Of a DNA stretch of 64,000 nt, positions 9,707 to 18,344 are shown piece after piece. A program made the translations under genes and the position numbers. The stretch comes from Leptospira ilyithenensis. GTDB lineage: Bacteria; Spirochaetota; Leptospiria; Leptospirales; Leptospiraceae. Location: assembly GCF_004771005.1 (NCBI RefSeq), contig NZ_RQHV01000052.1, positions 16,307 to 80,306 of the forward strand, written 5' to 3'. Under the pieces are notes generated by a model. The model saw only the letters and a program-made list of their open reading frames with translations, was not told where the DNA came from and did no database searches. Position 1 is the first letter of the stretch. Each line of letters starts with the position of its first letter.

Positions 9707-12700
9707 ATGAAAGCAACATCCATTTGGGACAACTTTACTCGTAAATATTCCGTATCTAAAACACTTCGGTTTGAATTGAGGCCAGTGGGGAAGACGGAAG
9801 AGAATATTGTGAAAAAGGAAATTATTGATGCAGAGTGGATCAGCGGAAAGAATATTCCGAAGGGAACTGATGCTGACCGGGCAAGAGATTATAAAATTGT
9901 TAAAAAATTACTGAATCAACTCCATATTTTATTTATTAATCAGGCATTATCCTCTGAAAATGTGAAAGAGTTCGAAAAAGAGGATAAAAAGAGTAAAACA
10001 TTCGTTGCATGGAGTGATTTACTTGCAACTCATTTTGACAACTGGATTCAATATACTCGTGATAAAAGTAATTCCACTGTCTTAAAATCCTTAGAGAAAT
10101 CGAAAAAGGACCTATATTCAAAACTTGGGAAACTACTCAACTCTAAAGCCAATGCCTGGAAGGCAGAGTTTATAAGTTATCACAAAATTAAAAGCCCGGA
10201 CAATATAAAGATTAGATTGTCTGCAAGCAATGTTCAGATACTATTTGGAAATACATCGGATCCCATTCAATTATTGAAATATCAGATTGAGTTAGATAAT
10301 ATAAAATTTCTAAAGGATGATGGATCCGAATATACTACAAAAGAATTAGCCGACTTGCTTTCTACGTTTGAAAAATTTGGAACTTATTTTTCTGGATTCA
10401 ATCAAAATCGAGCAAATGTCTATGACATTGATGGCGAGATTTCTACCTCAATTGCATATAGACTTTTTAATCAAAATATAGAATTCTTTTTCCAAAACAT
10501 TAAAAGATGGGAGCAATTCACTAGTTCTATTGGTCATAAAGAAGCAAAGGAAAATCTAAAATTAGTCCAATGGGATATTCAATCAAAACTCAAAGAATTA
10601 GATATGGAAATAGTTCAACCAAGATTTAATCTTAAATTTGAAAAATTACTCACTCCACAATCGTTCATTTATCTACTCAACCAAGAAGGCATTGATGCAT
10701 TCAACACTGTCCTTGGTGGAATTCCCGCAGAAGTGAAAGCTGAGAAAAAGCAGGGAGTAAACGAACTAATCAATTTAACTCGACAGAAATTAAATGAAGA
10801 CAAGAGAAAATTCCCTTCTCTTCAGATTATGTATAAACAGATCATGAGTGAAAGAAAAACAAACTTCATTGATCAGTATGAAGATGATGTAGAAATGTTA
10901 AAGGAAATCCAAGAATTTAGTAATGACTGGAATGAAAAAAAGAAAAGGCATTCAGCATCAAGTAAAGAGATCAAAGAAAGTGCAATTGCCTATATTCAAA
11001 GAGAGTTTCATGAAACATTCGATTCATTGGAAGAACGCGCTACCGTAAAAGAAGATTTCTATCTGAGTGAAAAGTCAATTCAGAATCTATCAATTGATAT
11101 TTTTGGAGGTTATAATACCATCCACAATCTTTGGTATACAGAAGTAGAGGGAATGTTAAAATCCGGCGAACGACCACTCACTAGAGTAGAAAAAGAAAAA
11201 CTCAAAAAACAAGAGTATATTTCTTTCGCTCAAATCGAAAGGCTTATCTCAAAGCATTCACAACAATATCTAGATTCAACGCCAAAAGAGGCCAATGATA
11301 GATCTCTTTTCAAAGAGAAGTGGAAAAAAACGTTTAAAAATGGATTTAAGGTATCAGAATATACAAATTTAAAATTGAATGAGCTAATATCTGAAGGTGA
11401 AACATTTCAAAAGATTGATCAAGAAACTGGGAAAGAAACCACAATTAAAATTCCTGGTTTATTTGAAAGTTACGAAAATGCAATATTAGTCGAATCCATA
11501 AAAAATCAATCGCTTGGAACAAATAAAAAAGAGTCTGTTCCGTCCATTAAAGAATATCTTGATTCCTGTTTGAGATTATCTAAATTCATTGAATCATTTT
11601 TAGTCAATTCAAAGGATCTAAAAGAAGATCAATCCTTAGATGGTTGCAGCGACTTTCAGAATACGCTTACACAATGGCTCAATGAGGAATTTGATGTTTT
11701 CATTTTGTACAACAAGGTAAGAAACCATGTAACCAAAAAACCAGGAAATACTGATAAGATAAAAATAAACTTCGACAACGCTACGTTATTAGATGGTTGG
11801 GATGTAGATAAGGAAGCAGCAAACTTCGGATTTCTACTTAAGAAGGCGGATAACTACTATCTAGGAATAGCTGATTCCAGCTTTAATCAAGACTTAAAGT
11901 ATTTTAACGAAGGAGAGAGATTGGATGAAATTGAAAAAAACAGAAAGAATCTTGAAAAAGAAGAGAGTAAAAACATTTCGAAAATCGACCAGGAAAAAGT
12001 AAAAAAATATAAGGAAGTAATTGATGACTTAAAAGCAATTTCCAATCTTAATAAAGGACGTTATTCGAAAGCATTTTATAAACAAAGCAAATTTACTACT
12101 TTAATACCAAAATGCACCACACAGCTAAATGAAGTGATAGAGCATTTTAAGAAATTCGACACTGATTATAGAATTGAAAATAAAAAATTTGCAAAACCTT
12201 TTATAATCACAAAAGAAGTCTTTTTACTTAATAATACAGTTTATGATACAGCCACCAAAAAGTTTACTCTTAAAATAGGTGAGGATGAAGATACAAAAGG
12301 ATTAAAAAAATTTCAAATCGGATATTATCGTGCGACAGATGACAAAAAAGGATATGAGTCCGCCTTACGAAACTGGATAACTTTTTGTATTGAGTTTACG
12401 AAAAGTTATAAAAGTTGCCTTAACTATAATTACTCATCCTTAAAATCTGTGTCCGAATACAAGTCACTAGATGAATTCTATAAAGATTTAAATGGAATAG
12501 GGTATACGATTGATTTCGTAGACATTTCCGAAGAATACATAAATAAAAAAATAAATGAAGGAAAACTATATCTTTTCCAAATCTACAATAAAGATTTTTC
12601 AGAAAAATCAAAAGGAAAAGAAAACCTCCATACGACCTATTGGAAGTTGTTATTTGATTCGAAAAACCTTGAAGATGTAGTTATAAAACTAAACGGACAA

Positions 12701-14395
12701 GCGGAAGTGTTCTTTCGACCAGCTTCTATTCATGAAAAAGAAAAAATCACTCATTTCAAAAATCAGGAAATACAAAATAAGAATCCTAATGCTGTGAAAA
12801 AAACTAGTAAATTTGAATATGATATAATCAAAGACAATCGATTTACGAAAAACAAATTCTTGTTTCATTGCCCTATCACATTGAATTTTAAGGCAGATGG
12901 AAATCCGTATGTAAATAACGAAGTTCAAGAAAATATAGCAAAAAATCCAAATGTGAACATCATTGGAATCGACCGTGGAGAAAAACATCTCCTTTATTTT
13001 ACAGTTATCAATCAGCAAGGGCAAATACTCGATGCTGGTAGTCTGAATTCCATTAAATCCGAATATAAAGATAAAAACCAACAATCAGTCTCCTTTGAGA
13101 CACCGTACCACAAAATCTTAGATAAAAAAGAGTCAGAAAGAAAAGAGGCAAGGGAATCTTGGCAAGAAATTGAAAATATCAAAGAACTAAAAGCAGGATA
13201 TTTGTCACACGTAGTACACCAATTATCAAATTTGATCGTTAAATACAATGCGATAGTGGTACTCGAAGATTTAAATAAGGGATTTAAAAGAGGTAGATTT
13301 AAAGTTGAAAAACAAGTTTATCAAAAATTTGAAAAGTCGTTGATAGAAAAGTTGAATTATCTGGTTTTCAAAGACCGCAAAGAATCAAATGAACCTGGGC
13401 ATCATTTGAATGCTTATCAATTAACAAATAAATTCTTAAGCTTTGAAAGATTAGGTAAACAGTCAGGAGTCCTTTTTTATGCAACTGCGAGTTATACATC
13501 AAAAGTGGATCCTGTCACTGGCTTTATGCAAAATATTTATGATCCATATCATAAAGAAAAAACAAGGGAATTCTATAAGAATTTTACCAAGATTGTTTAT
13601 AATGGAAACTACTTTGAATTTAATTATGATTTGAACTCAGTAAAGCCTGATTCTGAAGAAAAAAGATATCGGACAAATTGGACAGTATGCAGTTGTGTGA
13701 TTCGATCTGAGTATGATTCAAATTCCAAAACTCAAAAAACTTATAATGTAAATGATCAACTTGTAAAACTATTCGAGGATGCCAAAATAAAAATTGAGAA
13801 CGGAAACGATCTAAAATCCACCATTCTAGAACAAGATGATAAATTTATCCGAGACCTCCATTTTTACTTTATTGCAATACAGAAGATGAGAGTTGTTGAT
13901 TCAAAAATAGAAAAAGGAGAAGATTCGAATGATTATATTCAATCGCCCGTTTATCCTTTCTATTGTTCCAAAGAAATTCAACCGAACAAAAAAGGATTCT
14001 ATGAACTTCCAAGCAATGGAGATTCCAATGGAGCCTACAATATCGCGCGGAAAGGAATTGTAATTTTGGATAAGATTCGTTTGAGAGTTCAAATCGAAAA
14101 ATTGTTTGAAGATGGAACGAAAATTGATTGGCAAAAACTTCCAAACCTTATTTCAAAAGTAAAAGATAAAAAACTTCTCATGACTGTCTTTGAAGAATGG
14201 GCAGAACTGACACATCAAGGGGAAGTTCAGCAAGGTGACTTGCTTGGGAAAAAGATGAGTAAGAAAGGAGAACAATTTGCTGAATTTATAAAAGGACTCA
14301 ATGTTACAAAGGAAGATTGGGAAATTTATACTCAAAATGAAAAAGTAGTACAAAAGCAGATAAAGACTTGGAAATTGTTTAGCAATTCTACCTAA
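9707..14395 (+). CDS. cas12a: Type V-A CRISPR effector nuclease Cas12a (Cpf1), unusually large
   Basis: RNA-guided DNA nuclease that processes its own crRNA and cuts DNA next to a T-rich PAM. RuvC motifs are GIDRGE (D1089), LEDLNKGFKRGRF (E1187) and NGDSNGAYN (D1439). The Nuc-domain arginine is R1395 in QKMRVVDS. The crRNA-processing residues H1016, K1025 and K1042 are spaced exactly as H843/K852/K869 of Francisella Cas12a. The PAM-interacting region has GWDVDKEAANFGFLL near 697. At 1562 aa it is about 260 aa longer than Francisella Cas12a: roughly 170 extra before RuvC-I and about 78 after RuvC-III. It heads the cas4-cas1-cas2 operon; cas4 begins 3 bp after its stop. Nothing suggests inactivation. 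Confidence 0.98.
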   Translation: MKATSIWDNFTRKYSVSKTLRFELRPVGKTEENIVKKEIIDAEWISGKNIPKGTDADRARDYKIVKKLLNQLHILFINQALSSENVKEFEKEDKKSKTFVAWSDLLATHFDNWIQYTRDKSNSTVLKSLEKSKKDLYSKLGKLLNSKANAWKAEFISYHKIKSPDNIKIRLSASNVQILFGNTSDPIQLLKYQIELDNIKFLKDDGSEYTTKELADLLSTFEKFGTYFSGFNQNRANVYDIDGEISTSIAYRLFNQNIEFFFQNIKRWEQFTSSIGHKEAKENLKLVQWDIQSKLKELDMEIVQPRFNLKFEKLLTPQSFIYLLNQEGIDAFNTVLGGIPAEVKAEKKQGVNELINLTRQKLNEDKRKFPSLQIMYKQIMSERKTNFIDQYEDDVEMLKEIQEFSNDWNEKKKRHSASSKEIKESAIAYIQREFHETFDSLEERATVKEDFYLSEKSIQNLSIDIFGGYNTIHNLWYTEVEGMLKSGERPLTRVEKEKLKKQEYISFAQIERLISKHSQQYLDSTPKEANDRSLFKEKWKKTFKNGFKVSEYTNLKLNELISEGETFQKIDQETGKETTIKIPGLFESYENAILVESIKNQSLGTNKKESVPSIKEYLDSCLRLSKFIESFLVNSKDLKEDQSLDGCSDFQNTLTQWLNEEFDVFILYNKVRNHVTKKPGNTDKIKINFDNATLLDGWDVDKEAANFGFLLKKADNYYLGIADSSFNQDLKYFNEGERLDEIEKNRKNLEKEESKNISKIDQEKVKKYKEVIDDLKAISNLNKGRYSKAFYKQSKFTTLIPKCTTQLNEVIEHFKKFDTDYRIENKKFAKPFIITKEVFLLNNTVYDTATKKFTLKIGEDEDTKGLKKFQIGYYRATDDKKGYESALRNWITFCIEFTKSYKSCLNYNYSSLKSVSEYKSLDEFYKDLNGIGYTIDFVDISEEYINKKINEGKLYLFQIYNKDFSEKSKGKENLHTTYWKLLFDSKNLEDVVIKLNGQAEVFFRPASIHEKEKITHFKNQEIQNKNPNAVKKTSKFEYDIIKDNRFTKNKFLFHCPITLNFKADGNPYVNNEVQENIAKNPNVNIIGIDRGEKHLLYFTVINQQGQILDAGSLNSIKSEYKDKNQQSVSFETPYHKILDKKESERKEARESWQEIENIKELKAGYLSHVVHQLSNLIVKYNAIVVLEDLNKGFKRGRFKVEKQVYQKFEKSLIEKLNYLVFKDRKESNEPGHHLNAYQLTNKFLSFERLGKQSGVLFYATASYTSKVDPVTGFMQNIYDPYHKEKTREFYKNFTKIVYNGNYFEFNYDLNSVKPDSEEKRYRTNWTVCSCVIRSEYDSNSKTQKTYNVNDQLVKLFEDAKIKIENGNDLKSTILEQDDKFIRDLHFYFIAIQKMRVVDSKIEKGEDSNDYIQSPVYPFYCSKEIQPNKKGFYELPSNGDSNGAYNIARKGIVILDKIRLRVQIEKLFEDGTKIDWQKLPNLISKVKDKKLLMTVFEEWAELTHQGEVQQGDLLGKKMSKKGEQFAEFIKGLNVTKEDWEIYTQNEKVVQKQIKTWKLFSNST

Positions 14396-14398
14396 CAT

Positions 14399-14959
14399 AT
14401 GGAATCCTACATTCCCATATCGTTCTTGAATGACTTCATCTTTTGTCCTAGATCCATTTACTTTCACCAAGTGCATGGATCTCTCAGTCAGAGTATGTAC
14501 CATGCCAAGCCGCAGATAGCTGGTAAAGTAGCTCATGAATCTATAGATAAAGGAACTTATACTACAAGTCAAAATGTGCTCATGGGTATGGATCTCTACT
14601 CGGATAAGTATGGGTTACAAGGTAAAATTGATATTTTCTTTATTGATTCTGGGTTGTTATTGGAACGTAAGAATCAGATTTCCAAAATTTATGACGGGTA
14701 CGTTTTTCAAGTGTATGCACATTTCTTTGCTCTGGAAGAGTTAGGTTACCGAGTTAAGGAAATTAAAATCCATGATAGAACCCACAACCAATCTTATCCA
14801 ATTTCACTTCCGAAAGATGACCCAGAAATGTTTGCAAAGTTTGAATCAACAATAGAAGCATTGAAGAATTTTGACTTAAATGATCCAAATTTTAACCCCA
14901 ACCCTGAGAAATGCAAAAATTGTATCTATTCTCATTTATGTGATTACAGCCTATGCTAA
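14399..14959 (+). CDS. cas4: CRISPR-associated exonuclease Cas4
   Basis: 186-aa RecB-type nuclease with an iron-sulfur cluster. It trims prespacer ends and helps select PAM-containing spacers during adaptation. Cluster cysteines are C16 (FCPRSIYF) and C172, C175, C181 (CKNCIYSHLC). Nuclease residues are H46 (AHES), D78 (GKIDIF) and E89-x-K91 (LERKN), with a Q-x-x-Y-like element (QVYAHFF). Length is normal. The ATG lies 3 bp after the cas12a stop and the 3' end overlaps cas1 by 7 nt, so it is translated from the same transcript. Confidence 0.96.
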   Translation: MESYIPISFLNDFIFCPRSIYFHQVHGSLSQSMYHAKPQIAGKVAHESIDKGTYTTSQNVLMGMDLYSDKYGLQGKIDIFFIDSGLLLERKNQISKIYDGYVFQVYAHFFALEELGYRVKEIKIHDRTHNQSYPISLPKDDPEMFAKFESTIEALKNFDLNDPNFNPNPEKCKNCIYSHLCDYSLC

Positions 14960-15918
14960 GTTTACCAGATTTCCGTGAGAAAAATATTATAGTCTCCTTT
15001 CCTAGTGAAGGTCAATCCATTTCGTTTAAGAACGATAATTTGATCATTAAAGATGGAGAAAAGAACACCATTTTACAAACTTCTTGTCATCGAATCTTTT
15101 CGGTTATTATCGTTGGTGGAACAACGATTACGACCGGGATTATTGAGAGAAGTAAAAAATTCGGATTCTCCATCTACTTAATGTCTTATGGCTTAAAACC
15201 GATAGGGGTTTGGAATTCTTCAGCTGAGGGAAATTTTCTATTAAGGCAGAAACAATATTTATATACCAATACAGATATTGCTCTCCATATTGTAAAAAAT
15301 AAAATTCAAAATCAAATTGCATTACTTAAATCCGTTCGATTCAAAACGAATCGAGTCAAAGATGCAATTATAAATTTGGAAACTTATAAAGAAAAATCAG
15401 AAAGGGATTTAAAATCCATTCTGGGAATGGAAGGAATTTCTTCGCGAGTATTTTTCCAAGCATGGTTCGAAGAATTGAACTGGAAAGGCAGAAAACCCAG
15501 ATCTAAAATTGATATAACCAATACGATCATGGATATCGGGTACACTTATTTATTCTACTTTTTAGAAGCAATGCTAAATCTATACGGCTTTGATATATAC
15601 AAAGGAGTATATCATCAGAATTTCTATCAGAGGAAGTCTTTGGTCTGCGACCTAGTTGAACCTTTTCGTTGTATCATTGATAGGCGAATTAAATCAGCTT
15701 ATGGATTGAATCAGATACAAGAGAAAGATTTTACACATAACAGAGGACAATGGTTTCTTAAAATCGATCAAAATAAAAAGTACAGCCAGTGGATAGTTCA
15801 AGATATATTAAAATACAAAGAACCTATATTTCAATACGTTCAGGAATATTACAGAGCCTTTATGAGAAATAAACCAATAGAAGAATTCCCTATTTTTGAA
15901 ATTATCACCAAGGAGTAA
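14953..15918 (+). CDS. cas1: CRISPR integrase Cas1
   Basis: 321-aa metal-dependent integrase that, with Cas2, inserts spacers at the leader end of the array. Predicted active-site residues are E160 (GMEGISSR), H221 (VYHQNF) and the D233/E236 pair (CDLVEPFR). The N-terminal beta domain (residues 1-90) and the alpha-helical C-terminal domain are both complete, at normal length. The ATG lies inside the end of cas4 (overlap 14953-14959), a translational-coupling arrangement. Confidence 0.97.
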   Translation: MLSLPDFREKNIIVSFPSEGQSISFKNDNLIIKDGEKNTILQTSCHRIFSVIIVGGTTITTGIIERSKKFGFSIYLMSYGLKPIGVWNSSAEGNFLLRQKQYLYTNTDIALHIVKNKIQNQIALLKSVRFKTNRVKDAIINLETYKEKSERDLKSILGMEGISSRVFFQAWFEELNWKGRKPRSKIDITNTIMDIGYTYLFYFLEAMLNLYGFDIYKGVYHQNFYQRKSLVCDLVEPFRCIIDRRIKSAYGLNQIQEKDFTHNRGQWFLKIDQNKKYSQWIVQDILKYKEPIFQYVQEYYRAFMRNKPIEEFPIFEIITKE

Positions 15919-15921
15919 ATT

Positions 15922-16194
15922 GTGCTTTTGATTTCCTACGATATAAGCGATACGAAGCTACGAACCAAATTTGCGAAATTTTTGAAAAAATATGGGGAAA
16001 GGCAACAATACTCGCTTTTTGAGATACAAAACAGCGAACGGGTATTAGAAAATATACAAACTCAGATAAAATATTATTTCGAAAAAAGATTCTCACAGGA
16101 TGATAGTATCATGATATTTCAAATGAGCAAACAGTGCAAAATTACGAGGTATGGGTATGCTAAAAACCAAGAATCAGATTTATTGATTATATAG
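15922..16194 (+). CDS. cas2: CRISPR adaptation protein Cas2
   Basis: 90-aa small ferredoxin-fold protein that bridges two Cas1 dimers. It begins with the family signature strand LLISYDISDTKLRTKFAKFL and has the QYSLFEI strand. The start is GTG, supported by AAGGAG overlapping the cas1 stop with about 7 nt spacing. Three bases separate cas1 and cas2. The array leader follows directly. Confidence 0.95.
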   Translation: MLLISYDISDTKLRTKFAKFLKKYGERQQYSLFEIQNSERVLENIQTQIKYYFEKRFSQDDSIMIFQMSKQCKITRYGYAKNQESDLLII

Positions 16195-16330
16195 AATGCA
16201 AACCTCCGTCTTTATGAGAAAATTCGACGAAAAACTAAGAAATCTTTCTGAAATATGTCCAATTTATACGCAAATAAACATAAAATCCATTGCAAATTTC
16301 CCTCAAATCAACTTTAATATACAAATACCT
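16195..16330 (+). promoter_or_regulatory. CRISPR leader
   Basis: 136 bp of AT-rich non-coding DNA between cas2 and the first repeat. Because cas1-cas2 sit on this side and the far-end repeat is degenerate, this is the leader, where new spacers would be inserted and from which the pre-crRNA would be transcribed on the plus strand. No distinct promoter boxes stand out. Confidence 0.7.
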
Positions 16331-17114
16331 CTCTAAGAGAGGATATAAATTTCTACTGTTGTAGATACAATAGTATGATTCCCTTTAAGAAACTCTAAGA
16401 GAGGATATAAATTTCTACTGTTGTAGATGTACACCGTTTTGCGACATCCGCATCCGCTCTAAGAGAGGATATAAATTTCTACTGTTGTAGATTGGTTAAG
16501 GGCAAGTATGCTCAAATCTCTAAGAGAGGATATAAATTTCTACTGTTGTAGATAAAAATATTCTTGGTGCTACATGTCTACTCTAAGAGAGGATATAAAT
16601 TTCTACTGTTGTAGATTGTGTCGAGACCACTAAAGAAAAGGCTCTAAGAGAGGATATAAATTTCTACTGTTGTAGATGTGAACTTCATCGATTGTAATGA
16701 GAACCTCTAAGAGAGGATATAAATTTCTACTGTTGTAGATGATTATGGATGGTTTAAGAGTAGAATCTCTAAGAGAGGATATAAATTTCTACTGTTGTAG
16801 ATCGATGTAACGACAATCAGAACCATACTCTCTAAGAGAGGATATAAATTTCTACTGTTGTAGATAATACTGGCTTACAAAAATACGACCGCCTCTAAGA
16901 GAGGATATAAATTTCTACTGTTGTAGATGTCGATGCCGCACACTACCTACCGCATCTCTAAGAGAGGATATAAATTTCTACTGTTGTAGATGCGGCAGGG
17001 GTTCCGCCAAATCCTGGACACTCTAAGAGAGGATATAAATTTCTACTGTTGTAGATCATTGATTGGTCGGCAAGGCCCGCCCCTCTAAGAGAGGATATAA
17101 ATTTCTACTGTTGT
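16331..17114 (+). CRISPR. Type V-A CRISPR array, 13 repeats and 12 spacers
   Basis: Twelve identical 36-nt repeats start at 16331, 16393, 16457, 16518, 16581, 16642, 16705, 16767, 16830, 16893, 16956 and 17021. A thirteenth at 17083-17114 lacks the last four bases. Spacers are 25-29 nt. The repeat begins CTCTAAGAGAGG and ends AATTTCTACTGTTGTAGAT; that 19-nt end forms the TCTAC/GTAGA pseudoknot stem recognised by Cas12a and equals, from memory, the Francisella novicida handle. The repeat start can also form a small CTCT-AAG-AGAG hairpin. The final repeat cannot form the 3' stem. No spacer match to this window was noticed. Confidence 0.99.
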
Positions 17115-17381
17115 TACTAGTGCTATTCATAGTATTACTCCTATCAGTTAGGAGCTAGAAAACTGTATGGTTTTCGATGGGGTAAGTCCACACACTGCTA
17201 TGAACAACCAATTTTGGATTAAGTGTGGGTTGATAAATCTTTCTCTTCTGCATCGTGAGATTCGTAAGAGTTGGTGAACCGCTATACAACTTTTTCCATA
17301 AGGAAAAGTTGTGGCGAAGACCTGGATCCGTACGTACAGTGGTGTGAGAGGACGGCGGGTAATTCCCGCCTCCTACTTGAT
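17115..17381 (+). mobile_element. Group II intron 3' half (ORF-less relic)
   Basis: Directly after the broken last repeat comes sequence of bacterial group II intron type. At 17152-17210 there is a late domain I-like segment (GAGCTAGAAAACTGTATGG). At 17274-17353 lies a domain V: GAACCGCTATAC pairs with GTACAGTGGTG, and GTGAGAGGACGG follows. At 17353-17381 is a domain VI hairpin (GGCGGG/CCCGCC) ending TCCTACTTGAT with a bulged A seven bases from the end. Domain V is interrupted at its tip by about 40 nt containing another hairpin (17287-17311), which would probably abolish splicing. There is no reverse transcriptase ORF. Confidence 0.6.
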
Positions 17382-17385
17382 CGAA

Positions 17386-17571
17386 TTCCGACCCGGATGG
17401 GAGGATGATCGAGCCATAACTCCAAAATTGAACTGACTCTCTAGAAGAGAAGCCGGAGTTCTGGCGAAGCTTACGAACCTGAGACAGGACGTCCTGTGAG
17501 TAAGAATTGGGAACGTAGATTGCTTTCCTGCTTGGAATGATTGAATTTAGCGCATATATGAGCTTAGAAAA
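17386..17571 (+). mobile_element. Group II intron 5' half (domain I relic), downstream of the 3' half
   Basis: Sequence starting TTCCGACCCGGATGGG resembles the 5' end of bacterial group II introns (usually GTGCG then a CCCGGATGGG-like stretch). It continues through domain I-like segments (AAGCCGGAGTTCTGG, GACGTCCTGTGAGTAAGAA, TTTAGCGCATATATGAGC) and decays after GAGCTTAGAAAA at 17560-17571. That last element also occurs near the start of the preceding 3' half (GAGCTAGAAAA, 17152-17162), so the two pieces together make roughly one intron in permuted order. Confidence 0.5.
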
Positions 17572-17622
17572 GGGATTTACTTAGACATGAGATTTTGTTT
17601 ATAATGAATTCAGTTCTTATTT

Positions 17623-17811
17623 ATGCAGATCTTCCAAACTCTTACAAATGAATACATTCACAAAAGTAATCAGCTGTCGATAAGCGAGAGACTTGAATTT
17701 CTAGAAGAATATCGTTTGTTGCTTCCCGAATCTTTTTTTATCGAATACAAGCAGAAATGTTTAGAGAAGTGGTCGCAGACAAGAAATCACTCTGGTTCTG
17801 ATCCAGAATGA
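17623..17811 (+). CDS. Small hypothetical protein upstream of nucleotidyltransferase
   Basis: 62-aa soluble, charged protein (HKSNQLSISERLEFLEEYRL). It is not recognised as a family by itself. It ends 13 bp before a nucleotidyltransferase-fold gene on the same strand, an arrangement like two-gene accessory modules in which a small helical protein pairs with a DUF6036/MNT-type protein. No clear ribosome site is visible. It may be part of a toxin-antitoxin-like pair, by inference only. Confidence 0.5.
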   Translation: MQIFQTLTNEYIHKSNQLSISERLEFLEEYRLLLPESFFIEYKQKCLEKWSQTRNHSGSDPE

Positions 17812-17824
17812 TTTTTGCTTAGCT

Positions 17825-18289
17825 ATGTTTCTATCCAGGATCCAAAACTTATTTACCAAAGAAAAAATCCCTTTTGCAGTCGTTGGAGGATATGCAGTCG
17901 CAATCCATGGGGTAGCTCGTGGAACATTTGATGTTGATATCATTACGGAAATAAGCGAAGAGAATTTTTTAAAAATAGAATCCGCTTTAAAATCTATTGG
18001 AATGAACTCATTGCTGCCTGTTGGCGCTAAGGACTTGTTTCTCAACTTAGGAACCTATCAAAAAGAGAAACATTTGGTCGCATGGAATTTTGTGAATCCA
18101 AAAAGATTCAGAGATTGTTTGGATATTATTATCACGGAAGATGTCAGAAATTACAAAACATTCTTTGCAGAAACAGATTTCGGGCCTTTGTCTGTAATCA
18201 GTTTGGATGGTTTGATACAAATGAAGTCAAAAACCGGTCGGCTTCAGGATGTAGAGGACGTTCAAGCGTTAAAAAGACTGAATTCGTAG
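17825..18289 (+). CDS. Nucleotidyltransferase-fold protein (DUF6036/AbiEii-like)
   Basis: 154 aa. The start IPFAVVGGYAVAIHGVARGT followed by FDVDIIT is the nucleotidyltransferase core: a GG motif, then a D-x-D pair about 14 residues later. The end KSKTGRLQDVEDVQALKRLN is typical of the DUF6036/AbiEii-type group. Such proteins transfer nucleotides or act as toxin or antitoxin halves; the target is not known here. It lies 13 bp after the small upstream gene and close to the CRISPR array and intron relic, suggesting an accessory region. Confidence 0.75.
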   Translation: MFLSRIQNLFTKEKIPFAVVGGYAVAIHGVARGTFDVDIITEISEENFLKIESALKSIGMNSLLPVGAKDLFLNLGTYQKEKHLVAWNFVNPKRFRDCLDIIITEDVRNYKTFFAETDFGPLSVISLDGLIQMKSKTGRLQDVEDVQALKRLNS

Positions 18290-18344
18290 CTTGCGCATTA
18301 TTTTTTATTTCTTGTGTAACATCCTTTTGAAGAACGGAATCACG

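Noticed and set aside
12689..13084. A 131-aa minus-strand ORF inside cas12a.
   Set aside because: It is an antisense shadow of the conserved processing and RuvC-I region, with low-complexity composition.
16195..16330. A tracrRNA or other accessory RNA in the leader.
   Set aside because: No anti-repeat was found, and Cas12a needs only a crRNA.
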